64,000 nt of DNA, from positions 1-64,000 of the forward strand of contig JASANG010002509.1 in the NCBI GenBank assembly GCA_030248215.1, read 5' to 3'. The notes beneath the pieces are model-generated. The model worked only from the letters and a program-made list of their open reading frames with translations. It did no database searches and had not been told where the DNA came from. Every line of letters begins with the position of its first letter. Within the stretch, counting starts at the first letter, position 1. The DNA is from Enoplolaimus lenunculus (taxonomy: Eukaryota; Nematoda; Enoplea; Enoplida; Thoracostomopsidae). Shown in pieces: positions 13,424 through 24,155 of this stretch. The translations under genes and the position numbers were made by a program.

Positions 13424-13590
13424 CATGAGCCATTTCACTTTGCTAGGAAGAGGGAGGGCTAAAAATGGTTTCGAGAGGGACATACAAGGGTTTTCGATGA
13501 CCGACAAGTAAAGTTGAAAACTTTCTAGCGGAGCCAAAATATTTCCAGGGCAGGGCTAAGCGCCAATGGTCTCTTTGGCTACGGGACCGG
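13424..13590 (-). mobile_element. Partial inverted copy of the GGCCCGTAGCC family
   Basis: Reverse-oriented words shared with other copies: GGGCTAAAAATGGTTTCGAG-like start, GGGTTTTCGATGACCGACAA, CAAAATATTTCCAGGGC, and GGCTACGGGACC at the right edge. It adjoins the copy at 13249 head to head. Confidence 0.55.
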
Positions 13591-13600
13591 TTCACCAGCA

Positions 13601-14129
13601 CAAGATCTAAAGGTTTCTGATGGAGACGGATCGTACGATAAATATAGTGACCAGTGAGTTGTAAGCGATAGAAGCTAGATGCTAAATGCAGTTTCAGTAC
13701 TAAATTTTGATACAAAATTTTTGGGTTTGATCCCGTTTGACTGGCCCGGTCTGGGTGCCCCCTCCCTTGCATTCACCAGAGATGTTGATAGGTTTAAAAG
13801 TGCCAGCAGACGGCATAAATTGTGTGTACAAAAGTTGATTGATGCCTGTATTATCAATCGTTAAGATGTTGAGGGGTTTTTTAACCAGGTAAACACCATA
13901 TATTTGGTTACATTGATAAAAAAATTACGTTTTAGGCTCATATTTTGATTATTTACTGGCAAACTGGCAGGTGCAGCCCCCCCCCCCCCGGTTTTAGGTT
14001 TGCGTCGTCAAATGGATCGCGTTGTGTTAGAAACAATAACGGTTGAAAACCATTTTTCTTCTGATGTATTATTTCCTAGTTTTTAGTTTGTTGATTTGAT
14101 TATTAAGCCGGTGTCACGAACAATTCTGC
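13601..14129. other. Unassigned sequence
   Basis: Contains a poly-C run (13978-13989) and a word AAAATTTTTGGGTTTGATCC (13716) that recurs in variant form near 34770, 38420 and 43135, a sign of an old dispersed repeat. Confidence 0.45.
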
Positions 14130-14340
14130 CCCCATGGAAATATGCCTCAACCCCCCGGGTAAATTTTCGCATCAAAATGTCGCCCCTCGGGCAAGTTTTC
14201 ATATAAAAATGTGCCTCTCCCCGGGCAAATTTTCATATTAAAATGGGCGCCCGGGTAACGTTTAATAGAGAAAATTAATGAAAAAATGTCCCTTTATAAA
14301 AATTTGTTCCACCCCCAGGCAATTTAAACTTTGTGCGACA
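14130..14340 (+). repeat. Degenerate minisatellite, CCCCGGGCAAATTTTC units
   Basis: About five diverged units of 40-50 bp, each with a CCCGGGNAANTTTTCATAT-type core and an AAAATGNGCC core. Confidence 0.7.
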
Positions 14341-14921
14341 TAAAGCTGCATAACGACCAGTGACAGGTTCAGAGTTGTGTATTTAAGCGTCAGACGCGTC
14401 GAATAAGTTTATCAAATACGCCGTTATTATCGCTCAAGGCGTTTATTACGCACTCCTTGTTAACTTGGCTCGAACAGCATTGCTCGCCCAAATTGGCATA
14501 AAAGAGCCCGTTCAGCGCCTGCATATGATTAGCGCTGCCTGATACTGTAACATCCGCAAACGGATTGCAGTCCCGCGGAATAAAATGGTTGCGCCGCCAC
14601 TGATTGACACATCGGCCAAAACATTCATCAACGCTTCAGAGACCAAATTGTGAATCAAATGAAATCGTCAGGATTGCGTCCAAAACCTTCAAGTATATAT
14701 ATATATACATATATATACATATATATATCACACAGTCGTCTCAATTTATACGCCCTAGTCGCGGACCTTAAATGCAACTGTTTGCAATTCGTTTCAGAGT
14801 TGTTCGGCTTTACAAAACAGCGGTACAGAACAAAATGTTTGAAAGAAACATAATGCGTTTAACGTTTAAAATAGCGTTTTTTACACAATCATTTAATTTT
14901 AATAATCGGCATAATAATCGA
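14341..14921. other. Unassigned sequence with a short (TA)n tract
   Basis: A TATA/CATA microsatellite at 14692-14728; nothing else supported. Confidence 0.45.
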
Positions 14922-15044
14922 GGCCAATGTTACTTTTAGGTGCGTCCTAAGCCTAAGCCTGAGCAAAAAATGTAATCTAGAATCGAAACCTACTCTTTTG
15001 CAGACCCATCAGAAACCTGCACGGCCCTAAAAGTAACTTGGACC
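14922..15044 (+). mobile_element. TTAGGC MITE subfamily C, short
   Basis: GGCCAATGTTACTTTTAGG left, brief CCTAAGCC array, TGTAATCTAGAATC block, AGTAACTTGGACC right; flanks ataatcga / ataatcta (8 bp, 7 identical). It lies 181 bp before the GPCR start codon. Confidence 0.92.
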
Positions 15045-15225
15045 ATAATCTACATGCTTGTGCATTTTAGCAGCAGTGTAACTGCATTAATATCCACGGT
15101 CAAATCATGGACAACAATTTTTAATAATTGTCACTAAAAAATCAATCTAAATTCTAATTACTAAAACTTTATTACTGGAAAACACCGTTGTATAATCTTA
15201 ACTTTTTTTGTTGGGTACAAATAAA

Positions 15226-15568
15226 ATGGCTAACGTAACCGTTTCTTCAATTTATACGCAAATTTCTCAAGTTACCGTCAAAAACCAACTAAATCGACTG
15301 GTTCGTCCGTCAACTTATTATGGTGGCACGGAAGGTTTCGCAATGCTCCATAACGAGGAAGTGAACCCGTGGCTCAAGGGCAGTAGTCTGACATTTGCAG
15401 GGTTAATTGTTCTGATCGGGCTCGTAGGGCTCGTAGGTAATTCAGTGTCAATAGTGGTATTTAGTCGACGGGCAATGTCCGCGGCACCGATAAGTGTTTT
15501 GCTGACAGCATTGTGTTCAGTCGACATTTTGCTAATTTCGGTTGCGATATGTACGTTCGGAATTCAGG
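15226..15568 (+). CDS. FMRFamide receptor-like GPCR, exon 1 (N-terminus, TM1, TM2)
   Basis: First coding exon of a rhodopsin-class receptor, acting at the plasma membrane as a probable neuropeptide receptor. The chosen ATG at 15226 has A at -3 and G at +4; the frame stays open upstream to a TTG at 15208, which is not a eukaryotic start. The extracellular N-terminus (about 50 aa) has an N-glycosylation site (NVT, residue 3). TM1 (about 53-80) carries the family GN motif (GLVGNSVS); TM2 (about 88-113) carries the conserved Asp in CSVDILL. The exon ends at AGG|GTACGT with one base left over (phase 1), which fits the phase of the downstream exon exactly and makes a Gly codon. A subfamily C TTAGGC MITE ends about 180 bp upstream, so the promoter or 5'UTR is short or overlaps it. 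No TATA box was recognised. Confidence 0.9.
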
Positions 15569-15701
15569 GTACGTTTGTTAGTGATAAAATATTTTTAGTT
15601 TCTTTGAAGCAGTAGCGATAGGCCAAAAAATCTGAGCGTAAAACAAGTGTACAAATAAAAATCGAAACGAGATATTTGCGAAATGATAAATAAATTCTTG
15701 A

Positions 15702-15974
15702 GCCGTATTCACACGTGCAAGTTTTTGTTGAGAGATTTCGCAGCTGCAAAGTGCACACAGAACTTGTATTTTTTCGTCAGCCAATGACAAAACGGCTGTA
15801 AAAAATTCAGTGAACTTGCATGGTTGTTCACACATGTGAACTAAATTTGTAGTTATGATTTTTAATGAATTATTTGTAGTTGCAAGTTTTTCGAACGAGA
15901 TTTAGGGCAAAACTTGCAAGCGCAAGTCGCAGCTGTAAGTTTTTGCAGCAAAAACTTGCACGTATGAATAGGGC
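15702..15974. mobile_element. Harbinger-like MITE (TTCACACGTGCAAG ends) in GPCR intron
   Basis: Inverted ends GCCGTATTCACACGTGCAAG and CTTGCACGTATGAATAGGGC, with repeated GCAAGTTTTTGC / GCAGCTGCAA words inside. Sister copies at 30505 and 34160 have TTA/TAA duplications, typical of PIF/Harbinger. Overlapping minus-strand frames here are not genes. Confidence 0.85.
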
Positions 15975-16719
15975 ATTAGGTAGATTTCAAAAAGGGTCAT
16001 ACGTCAAACTCCGCGCCATCGAAGTGCGAAAGAAATTTTTTTACAAAAAATCCTTAGTGTATCTTTGCGTATAGGCCGCTAGCGTTCCGAATAATGCCGC
16101 GTAGTATTCATAATACCGATTTTAAATATGCATCTCAATTCCATATCCAAACGGGACCGAGGGGATTAGCTTTTCAATGAAAAACTTTGATCCCTCTGCA
16201 AAAGTTTAGTTTTGTGTGTACGGCATTTGAAACCTTGTATACCCTTCCAACTATTTTTGATCTTTTCATTTCAGGGTACGAAGGCTACGGGTTTGACCAT
16301 TTATCTATGTCGCACTTAACCTTCTGGAACTCAGAGGAAGCAATTCTTATAGTTCGTTGTGACATAAATTAGTATGAACTAACAATTTTTAATTCAGTAG
16401 GAAGTTTTGCGTAGGTTACTATAAGATCGTAGTGCGTATACAAGAGCCCGTATTCTCCAACGTGACTACACCTATTACTGTTGGTGATAGGTTCTGTAAC
16501 TTTGGAACCATCGCATGGTGAGGTTCGAAATTCAGCACATTGACCGCGTTTCACTTGCCTTACTTCAGTATCAATTTTGAAATCTGCAACTGCAGATGTT
16601 CGTCAGTTTGAAAACCTATCGCTAACTGATGATAGGTGTTATTCGCATTTGAGAATATGCGCCACGATTCAGTATTATACATATGATACATCTCAACTCA
16701 AAATATCTGAATCAGATTT

Positions 16720-16991
16720 TAACCCCGTTCTCACATTGAGTTGCCTATAAGCAACTCAGCGCAGTGTATATACGTTAAATAATATATATCGCACCGTGTT
16801 TAACAATTGCAACACGTATACATAGTACTAAATCACCACAAGACGTGAGAGCCCCCTCGGGCTCGAGCGTCAAGCTCCTATAGCTGAGTAGTGATGGTAT
16901 ACGCCTCCCACTCTAGTCACTGGATTTCGAATCCTAGCATAAAAGTAGGTCTCAGGTGTAAATAGAAAATATTCATGTGAGAAAGGGTTAA
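16720..16991 (+). mobile_element. TTAA-flanked piggyBac-like MITE with tRNA-like core, in GPCR intron
   Basis: Bounded by TTAACCCCGTTCTCACAT and the inverted ATGTGAGAAAGGGTTAA (17-bp TIR starting CCC inside a TTAA target site, the piggyBac signature). Further copies at 29196, 32272 and 43251 have nearly the same length (261-272 bp) and high identity. Non-autonomous. Confidence 0.93.
16874..16945 (+). other. tRNA-Gly(CCC)-like pol III promoter inside the MITE
   Basis: A-box-like TAGCTGAGTAGTGATGG, then CGCCTCCCAC as in the anticodon arm of tRNA-Gly(CCC), then B-box-like TTTCGAATCC (GAGTTCGAATCC in sister copies). The T-stem and acceptor stem do not pair properly, so this is a tRNA-derived promoter remnant, not a working tRNA gene. 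Confidence 0.7.
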
Positions 16992-17092
16992 AATATTTAC
17001 ATAAGGTTTGATTCTCCCCAAACAAAATCTTAGCTACAGGCCCTAACCAATGTATTATCACAGGTTTGTCAGATTAGCTAATCATCTTTCAG

Positions 17093-19103
17093 GATTATCC
17101 CTAGTGCTCGAACGTGAGTGGATCGAACGTATGATAGCTCACATTCCAGTGACCGTTTATCCAATCACAATGATGACCGAAACAGCGTCTGTTTATTTGT
17201 TAATTGCCGTTACATTGGAGCGTTTCATAGTCGTTTCGTATCCAATTTCATCACGTCGTCTGTGTACTAAATCACGGTCTTGTCGCGCAGTTTGGTGTAT
17301 ATTATTCGGGTCAATTTTGTACAATCTTGTTCGATACTGGGAGTTTACCGTCGTTGACCTTCAGGACTCGAGTTTAAACTCAACCCACATCCTTGTGAAC
17401 AGCTCAATGGTGACAACGGCAAAACGACTCCGCGGGTCGTCGAGTTATGTTTTCGTTTACTGTGCACTTTTGTATTTTTTAACTCATTTCATGCTTCCGT
17501 TTAGTCTTCTTGTCGTTTTAAACGGACTCATTGTGTACCGGGTACGAAGAGCACAGCTGGCACGAAGGCAACTGAGCAACGGTATTTACACTATTCGACC
17601 CCCGATCATGTACACTAAGCCAAAATACAGCGCTCGCTATAATACCAGTGTAAATTTTCCGTATCCGTTTAAATCTATTTCACTAAGCGGCATCAAGACT
17701 GATTTTCAGTATTACCCAGCGTCGAACGGTTTTGAGATTAAAGACTTTGCAGTCCAGCGGCAGAATATGACCGGTTATAAAGACGTATCGACCGAAGATG
17801 TACAATTTGAGCCAATTCAAAATCAACAACGCCACCAAAGGTTATCGACAATTAAGGAGCAAACTCGATTGAGGAAGTATTGCACGCTGACTGATCCAGG
17901 GATGTCGATGCGCTCAGAGCCGCATATTCGATATGTTGAAACGAATCACAAAGTGAATCGACGAGTAACCGACAATCACGAATTGAATCGACGAGTAACC
18001 GACAATCACGAAGTGAATCGACGAGTAGCTGACAATCACGAATTGAATCGACGAGTAACCGACAATCACGAATTGAATCGACGAGTAACCGACAATCACG
18101 AAGTGAATCGACGAGTAACCGACAATCACGAAGTGAATCGACGAGTAACCGACAATCACGAAGTGAATCGACGAGTAACCGACAACCATTCAAAAAATCG
18201 ACATCATAGCTACTGTTATAGCTATTATCATACGCAGGCAACAATGAAAAACACGTGTTCTGCGATGAAGTCTTTGCCCGTCAAAAATGACGAGTGCATC
18301 ATAAGCTCTGATCAGAGTAATTTTGATAACAGTAGCGAACATAACGGCGCAGGAGTGAGAAAAGGTCGATGCAATAACAGCGACAGCAACAGCGACAAAA
18401 ATACAAATAATCGTTGCAGTAACGTTAGAGTGGGTGACCGCAACATTCATGACATCAGCAACAGCAACGACAACAGTGATTACAGTGGCGACGCAGGTAG
18501 CAACATTGCCAGTAGCAACAACAACAGCACCACCAACAACAGCGCCAACAACAACAGCACCAACAACAACAGCGCCAACAGCAACAGCACCAACAACAAC
18601 AGCGCCAACAACAACAGCACCAACAACAACAGCGCCAACAACAACAGCACCAACAACAACAGCGCCAACAACAACAGCGCCAACAACAACAGCACCAACA
18701 ACAACAGCGCCAACAATAACAGCACCAACAAAAACAGCGCCAACAACAACAGCACCAACAACAACAGCGCCAACAACAACAGCACCAACAACAACAGCGC
18801 CAACAACAACAGCACCAACAACAACAGCGCCAACAACAACAGCACCAACAACAACAGCATTAGGTGTAAAAATATTCTTGACCACTATGAAAACAGCGAC
18901 GACAACGGCGACAGCAGCTACAGCAACAACAACAACAACGACAACAGCAACGACAACAGCAACAACCACGACGACACAAACAACAACAACAACGACGACA
19001 ACAACAACAACAACAACAACGACAACAACGACAACAACAACAATAACAACAACAACAACAGCAGCAACAATAACAGCGACAACAACAACAACAACAACAA
19101 CAC

Positions 19104-19135
<32 letters not shown>

Positions 19136-20229
19136 ACAACAACAGCAACAACAACAACGACGACAACAACAACAACACCACCACCACCAACAACAAAAAC
19201 AACAACAACAACAATTTCGATAACAACCACAGCAACCACAGCAACAACAACAATAATAATAATAATAACAATAATAACAACAACAACCACTTAAACAGCA
19301 ACCCAAAACCAAACAAAACCCTCAAAACAGTGTCGCTACTGAGTAAACCGATGATTTCGAAACCTTCGCTTGGAAACGCGTCATTATCAGAACAAGGAAC
19401 AACAAAAATGATGCTAATCGTCGTATTACTATTTCTCGCCTGCAACATCATTCCGTTCGTTCTAAACGCACTCGAAGCCGTTCATCCGACACTATTTACA
19501 GACCCTCAAACTCGAACGAGCGCATATTTTGCACTTGATTTCGGCAGCACTTTGGTTGTACTCAACGCATCGTTGAATTTTGTCGTTTACTATCGGTTTG
19601 GTGCTCGATTTCGACAACAGTGGGACGAAACGGTTCGTGGGTGGTCACACCGGTTAACGCGATTGCCGAACGCTTGTCGCACACTCAGTAAAGAATGGAG
19701 TCAAGTATCGCGTCGACGAAAAGACCAACAATTGCTGACGCAATTTCGAGCAAAAGGATCAATTAAAAAATGTCAACTGGATGAAATTCGAATGAGCTGC
19801 GAAAATAAGATTAAGGCATACGAAAATAATCGCGTTTCACCGAAGCATCAAGAAGAGCAGCAATCAACGCTGTGGAATTGCGAACAGATGGGAAATGATT
19901 GCATGAAACAGGATAACGATATCTGTCGGCAAGATCAGAGGCATTCATCCAGCGATCTTCGGCAAGACGGCACCGGTGAAAGTGGGAGTAGGTCTGAACA
20001 TTTAGACGCCCAACTTGCAGCCGACGGTGGGGCATTTGTGTTAAATGGTAGCATTTCGTTCTGTGACGCAACAACACCGATGAAACGAAAGCTACTGAAA
20101 TGTGTTTCTCATCAGGACAACTATAGCAACCATTATCATCAGTATTGGGGATCGGGTGTCGAAGCTGAAAACGGTTTAGTTCCGCTGATAACACTACAGG
20201 ATTTAGACAGCGATTTGTTTGCTTACTAA
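17093..20229 (+). CDS. FMRFamide receptor-like GPCR, exon 2 (TM3-TM7, giant loop 3, C-tail)
   Basis: Main coding exon; acceptor is a pyrimidine-rich ATCATCTTTCAG|GA. The spliced protein is 1159 aa, over twice the usual 400-550 aa. TM3 (about 137-160) ends in ERF instead of DRY; TM4 is about 179-198; TM5 about 234-263; TM6 about 887-908 with FLACNIIP, the CN form typical of FMRFamide-type receptors instead of CWxP; TM7 about 925-947 with NASLNFVVY in place of NPxxY. Extracellular loop 2 has glycosylation sites NST and NSS. The Cys expected at the top of TM3 and the one in loop 2 are both absent, so the usual disulfide is missing. Loop 3 (about 270-884) has eight NHEVNRRVTD-type repeats, then STNNNSANNN repeats, then almost pure Asn/Asp/Ser. 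The C-tail is about 210 aa. Family assignment rests on these motifs; the peptide ligand is unknown. Confidence 0.93.
17944..18183 (+). repeat. 30-bp coding minisatellite, 8 units (NHEVNRRVTD)
   Basis: Eight head-to-tail 30-bp units in receptor loop 3, each encoding NH(E/K)(V/L)NRRV(T/A)D. Copies differ by one to three bases, mainly GAATTG versus GAAGTG (Leu/Val), so the array is young or homogenised. A degenerate ninth unit (NHSKNRHH) closes it. The repeat is basic and polar. The open frames seen on the minus strand here are by-products of the 30-bp periodicity. Confidence 0.95.
18512..19293 (+). repeat. Coding Asn-rich low-complexity tract of receptor loop 3
   Basis: From 18512 to about 18860 the DNA is a 30-bp repeat coding STNNNSANNN (about 11 units); after a short unique stretch it continues as AAC-based trinucleotide repeat coding Asn runs broken by Asp, Ser and Thr up to about 19290. 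Because AAC-repeat DNA lacks stops in most frames, several other frames also stay open across it (Thr-, Leu- and Val-rich); only the Asn frame joins transmembrane helices on both sides. Confidence 0.93.
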
Positions 20230-20240
20230 AACTCTTAAAA

Positions 20241-20540
20241 TTCGGATTCTACCGGAAATAAAAAATACCGGAGCCGGAGATCAGAACAACATGCTAGATG
20301 CCTAGGTAAAACACAAATTAGCTAACTGAGTAGATGTGAAACTCAATTATTTTAGTAATAGTCTATGAGCTGTTATTAAAATATTTCTCATATATTTTGC
20401 CCGAAATCTAAAAACAAAATCATTAAAAGACTTAATTTTTTTTACTAAAATGACAAAAAAATTTTATTTTAGACGCTGTCCAAACCTCCGGCAAATTTTG
20501 TTTCGGTTTGATGTGCGCCGGAGGCGGATCTTCGGTAGAA
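20241..20540. repeat. Dispersed repeat with inverted ends after the GPCR
   Basis: GGATTCTACCGG at left is partly inverted at right as TCGGTAGAACC; CCGGAG words near both edges recur in reverse near 63150-63210. Possibly an old MITE overlapping the 3' flank of the gene. Confidence 0.45.
20257..20262 (+). terminator. Poly(A) signal AATAAA of the GPCR gene
   Basis: Canonical AATAAA 28 nt after the stop codon at 20229, implying a very short 3'UTR if used. AT-rich sequence downstream offers further candidates. Confidence 0.55.
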
Positions 20541-21883
20541 CCATGCTTGTACAGGGTATATTTGAGCTGTAAACCGCAACTACTTTTACGGACTGGAACT
20601 GATTACTATAATGATTTGTCAGTATACATTAAAATATTAATTTGTTCAAACCAGACAGTTACCATGACCACTGAACTATAAGAGCTTGACGATTGATTTT
20701 AAGGGTTTTCAATTCTTTGTAGAGATTTTGCACTCCACGTTCGTATAATAGTTGTTGTACCACGACTCGTTTAGCCAAGAGCCAAGCTACAGCCACCGTG
20801 CCTTTAGTGCAAAACTGTTCGGCACACTTGATGCCCGCTGGAGCGTGCGTTAACTGTGCCTCAAATGTGCCCAATAGTTATACCGCACGCCATGGCTATT
20901 TACAAATAAGTAGTTGTTAAACAAATGTGTTACATTTACTGCATGTCCACAGTTTGCGTTGTTGCTCATAGTATACTCTTTGACAGGATAAGCTAAGTAA
21001 CATTTACAATTTTGTAAGGACCAAAATTTGAAATACATAATGGCTGGGTTTCAAAAATGTTACTTAAGTATTTACTTAAGTTGCTGACTTTAAGTAAATA
21101 CTTAACTTTTCGAACAAAACAGGTAAACGCCTAATGTGAGTCATTATCATAACAAAAAAGAAAGTTATTATTTAAGGAAGCACCACGAGTTTGCAAATTC
21201 AGTTCCAGTAGCGTGTGCTAAATCGGATGCGATTTCACACGGTTCCGGTTTTTGCCAGATGCCTCCACACGGCACTGGACAGCGTCGGACAGTGACATGT
21301 GGTACTGCGTGCAATTTGCCGTACGACTCAGGCAGGACTGCAACGCCAAATTAATATGTAAACATTTTCTAATTCTGAACGCCTGTGAATAGGACTAAAG
21401 CAACGTACGCATAAAAAACCTAAATTTTGGTTCTATGATTGTTTTTAAGGCCCAGCAACTGCAGAATGCCACTGTCTCCAGTCGGTTTTCTTTATCGACT
21501 GACATTAGCCACTGCGCTTATTTGACCTGGGACATCTTCGCACGCCATGGCGTTTAAGATTTTGCTATTTTTTATGCCTAAAAAGTTGTATTAAAACTTT
21601 GGTGTATATATTTTCAACTTTAATACACTAAGTTTGAGAGTTGTTACCATTAATAGTCTTTAGGTTTATTTTTAGGCTTGCAATTTTGCCTTTTAGGCCG
21701 AAACAAAACGGTTTATTAAAGTTGTTTTGTAAAATGAAAACATATACAGATTTTAATACTTATTTGTCGAGAAACAAAGGAAACTATGAAATTGTTCGAA
21801 CAAAACTGTCGGTTCTATTTTTGAAATTCTAAGAGAAATTTTTTACTGATTATGGATTCGACATTTTTAATATGCTAAAAACT
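20541..21883. other. Unassigned region with decayed MITE scraps
   Basis: Remnants of the tRNA-like MITE on the minus strand at 20662-20695 (ACCACTGAACTATAAGAG) and about 20960-20985 (TAGTATACTCTTTGACAG); a TGGCTGGGTTT-family end at 21040-21120 with ACTTAAG words. No gene recognised. Confidence 0.5.
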
Positions 21884-22066
21884 GCCCATGTATATAACAG
21901 GGCCGGAACGGTAATATAAGCCTATACATAAGCCTAAGCGTAAGGATGAGACTATACCTACGCCTAAAGCAATGGCTAAGCCGAAACAAAAAAGTTAGTC
22001 TAAAGCTTAAGCGTACTCTGTTACAGTCCGCAGGAAAACGTTCTAGTCCTGTTCTATACTTGGGCC
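21884..22066 (+). mobile_element. TTAGGC MITE, A/B intermediate
   Basis: GCCCATGTATATAACAGGG left and CTGTTCTATACTTGGGCC right are B-like, but the internal ACTCTGTTACAGTCCGCAGG block is A-like. Flanks ctaaaact / ttaaaact (8 bp, 7 identical). Confidence 0.88.
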
Positions 22067-22930
22067 TTAAAACTTACCCTGTTCGGGTAGTACTGTTTGA
22101 GTTTGAATCCATTTTTGGTGCACAAAATACCGCAAGTTTTATGGACGCTTTGCTGGCAAGAGGTTGTGTCAGGTGAAGAAATACAATAGAGTCGAACATA
22201 CTAAAGTTTCTGGTTCATAAAATTAATATAATAATCACTCATTAATTAAGCTTTGCCTGAAAACTGTACTCTTGAACGAGACCTGTCTGCGGTCACCAGT
22301 CAACAAAGCGTTTGTTTACCTTTTGAGGTCACCGGATGTAAAACATCGTATTTTATTTTAAAATATTTGTTTATGAAAGAAAGAAATTGAAAAAATTTGT
22401 TCATTTTTTATTTAAATTTCCCTATTTTAGCTATAACTGTTTCAGTTTCAGTTCGATTTTACAAAATTCACTTTACTATAATGCTATCAAAAATTGAAAA
22501 TCCAATGTACTGTTTAGCCTCAAGTTCGAAATTTATTAATTCGGAATTAAAAATTTACACTTTTCAACTTTAAGTTCAATTTCGAGCACAGCTTGAATTT
22601 TCAAATTTCAATTCACTTGTATGTTTGAATTGTAAAAGTCACTTTTCTTTTATATGCGTTTTTACAATAAATGTTTCGGAAATTGACAAAAAATTATTTT
22701 GTTGAAAAAGTCTCAAATTTCAAGTTTTTGGATGCCGCTTCAAACTTTAGATCCCGTAGCCAAAAGGAAATTTGGACCCGTACGCTGCACTCAATCAGAT
22801 CAAATCCTGGATCGGCTCGGCCCGTTCAGAAAAAGCTTACGCCTCGATTGAGGTCTGAGTTAAAATTTTCACAGTCGTCTCTTGAAACTTTATGCTTCCT
22901 CTCGACCGTGTTGAGTTGGCTACTATATTT
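22067..22930. other. Unassigned AT-rich sequence
   Basis: No coding frame or repeat family recognised; the 130-codon frame at 22671-23063 runs into the TTAGGC array and is not credible. Confidence 0.45.
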
Positions 22931-23334
22931 CACAGTTTTTCGGTGGGACTACAAAACAGTAAGCTTAAGCTTTAAACTAGTTTATTTGCTTGGCTTAGGC
23001 TTAGGAGTATGCTCATTCTTACGCTTAGGCTTAGGCTTAGGCATATGCTCATTCTTACGCTGAGGCTTAGGCTGAGGCTTAGGAATATGCTCATTACGCT
23101 TAGGCTAAGGCTTAGGCTTAGGAATATGCGCATTACGCTTAGGCTAAGGCTTAAGCTTAAGCTTAAGAGTATGCTCATTCTTACGCTTAGGCTCAGGCTT
23201 AGGCTTAGGAATATGCTCATTACGCTTAGGCTTAGGCTTATGCTTACGAATATGCTCATTCTTACGCTTAGGCTTAGGCTTAGGTTTAGAAATATGCTTA
23301 TAATGCTGTTCCGCCCCTGTTCTTTATATTGGCC
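22931..23334 (-). mobile_element. TTAGGC MITE subfamily A with expanded array
   Basis: Left TIR mostly lost (starts CACAGTTTTTCGGTGGGACT); about seven blocks of TTAGGC-type hexamers are separated by ATATGCTCATTCTTACGC linkers; right end TTCTTTATATTGGCC intact. Frames across it encode only Leu-Arg or Leu-Ser runs. Confidence 0.9.
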
Positions 23335-23548
23335 TTTCATAGTTTAAACTGGCGACTTAGTTCCTGAGTAGCGCAAGAAATAAAATCCTTTGTGATACAT
23401 TAAATATGACATACAGATAAATTGAAACTGTCAAATATTTTAAAACCTCCTTTACTGAGAATGTTAATAATAAAATTAAATTATTCATTCTGAACGAAAA
23501 TATTGTTGTTTCAGCGCTGTTTTGAACAACTAAAAATGCCTATGTTTG

Positions 23549-23610
23549 AAACAGGGCCGCAACGTTTTTCTGCGGGACTGTAATAGAGTAAGCTTAAGTT
23601 TTCGATCAGG
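23549..23610 (-). mobile_element. TTAGGC MITE end fragment
   Basis: GCCTATGTTTGAAACAGGGC then TTTTTCTGCGGGACTG and GAGTAAGCTTAAG: one end only. Confidence 0.6.
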
Positions 23611-24155
23611 TTTAAGTAGACACTATAGCGAATGAGCTGTAATTATTAATTGGTGCGACCAAATTTACGTTTAATTATACTGCATAAAGTTTAAAAATTA
23701 TCAGTTCACAGGTTTGCAAGGCATCACCAAGACTTATAAATTTCTTTCTTTCAAGAAATAGGTTTGTTATATTCATGACTAATTTTCTGATTGTTATGTA
23801 TCTGAAAAACGATGCTCTGTTTATATATATTTTTAGTAGCGTATTTAAATAACCAAATTTCAAAGATATTTCGGGTTGAGTTTTTGCATCCCCAACCTAA
23901 GTTTATATCTTGAACGTATCTTAGGTTGTAAAATTAGGGTATTTCGTTGAGCTTTAGCACCCAATTTTGGAGTCGTTTCTCTTGATAACATTTGTCTTTT
24001 ATTTCAGAAATATTTGTTTTAATTGTTCATGAAACAAAGTCTTAAATTTCAGACTTTAATGTCTGACAACTTTCAGACCGACATTTTTGCAAAAATTTAA
24101 AAAATAAAGGTCTAAAATTCAAGATATGTATGTCTGGAGTCAGGATTAAAACAAA
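23611..24155. other. Unassigned AT-rich sequence
   Basis: No supported feature. Confidence 0.45.

Larger units (their letters stand above)
15569..17092 (+). other. Intron of the GPCR gene
   Basis: GT-AG intron of 1524 bp (GTACGT ... CTTTCAG), phase 1, between TM2 and TM3. It hosts a Harbinger-like MITE (15702-15974) and a full-length TTAA-flanked MITE with a tRNA-like promoter (16720-16991), together over a third of its length. An internal ATTTCAG at about 16273 resembles an acceptor, but the following frame stops without a good donor. Confidence 0.88.

Noticed and set aside
16273-16372. Possible middle exon in the GPCR intron after ATTTCAG
   Set aside because: Frame stops without a usable donor, and direct splicing of the two main exons gives a continuous TM2-TM3 with matching phase.
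18190-19451. Long Val-, Leu-, Cys- and Thr-rich frames opposite or overlapping receptor loop 3
   Set aside because: By-products of AAC-type trinucleotide repeats; only the Asn frame links the transmembrane helices.
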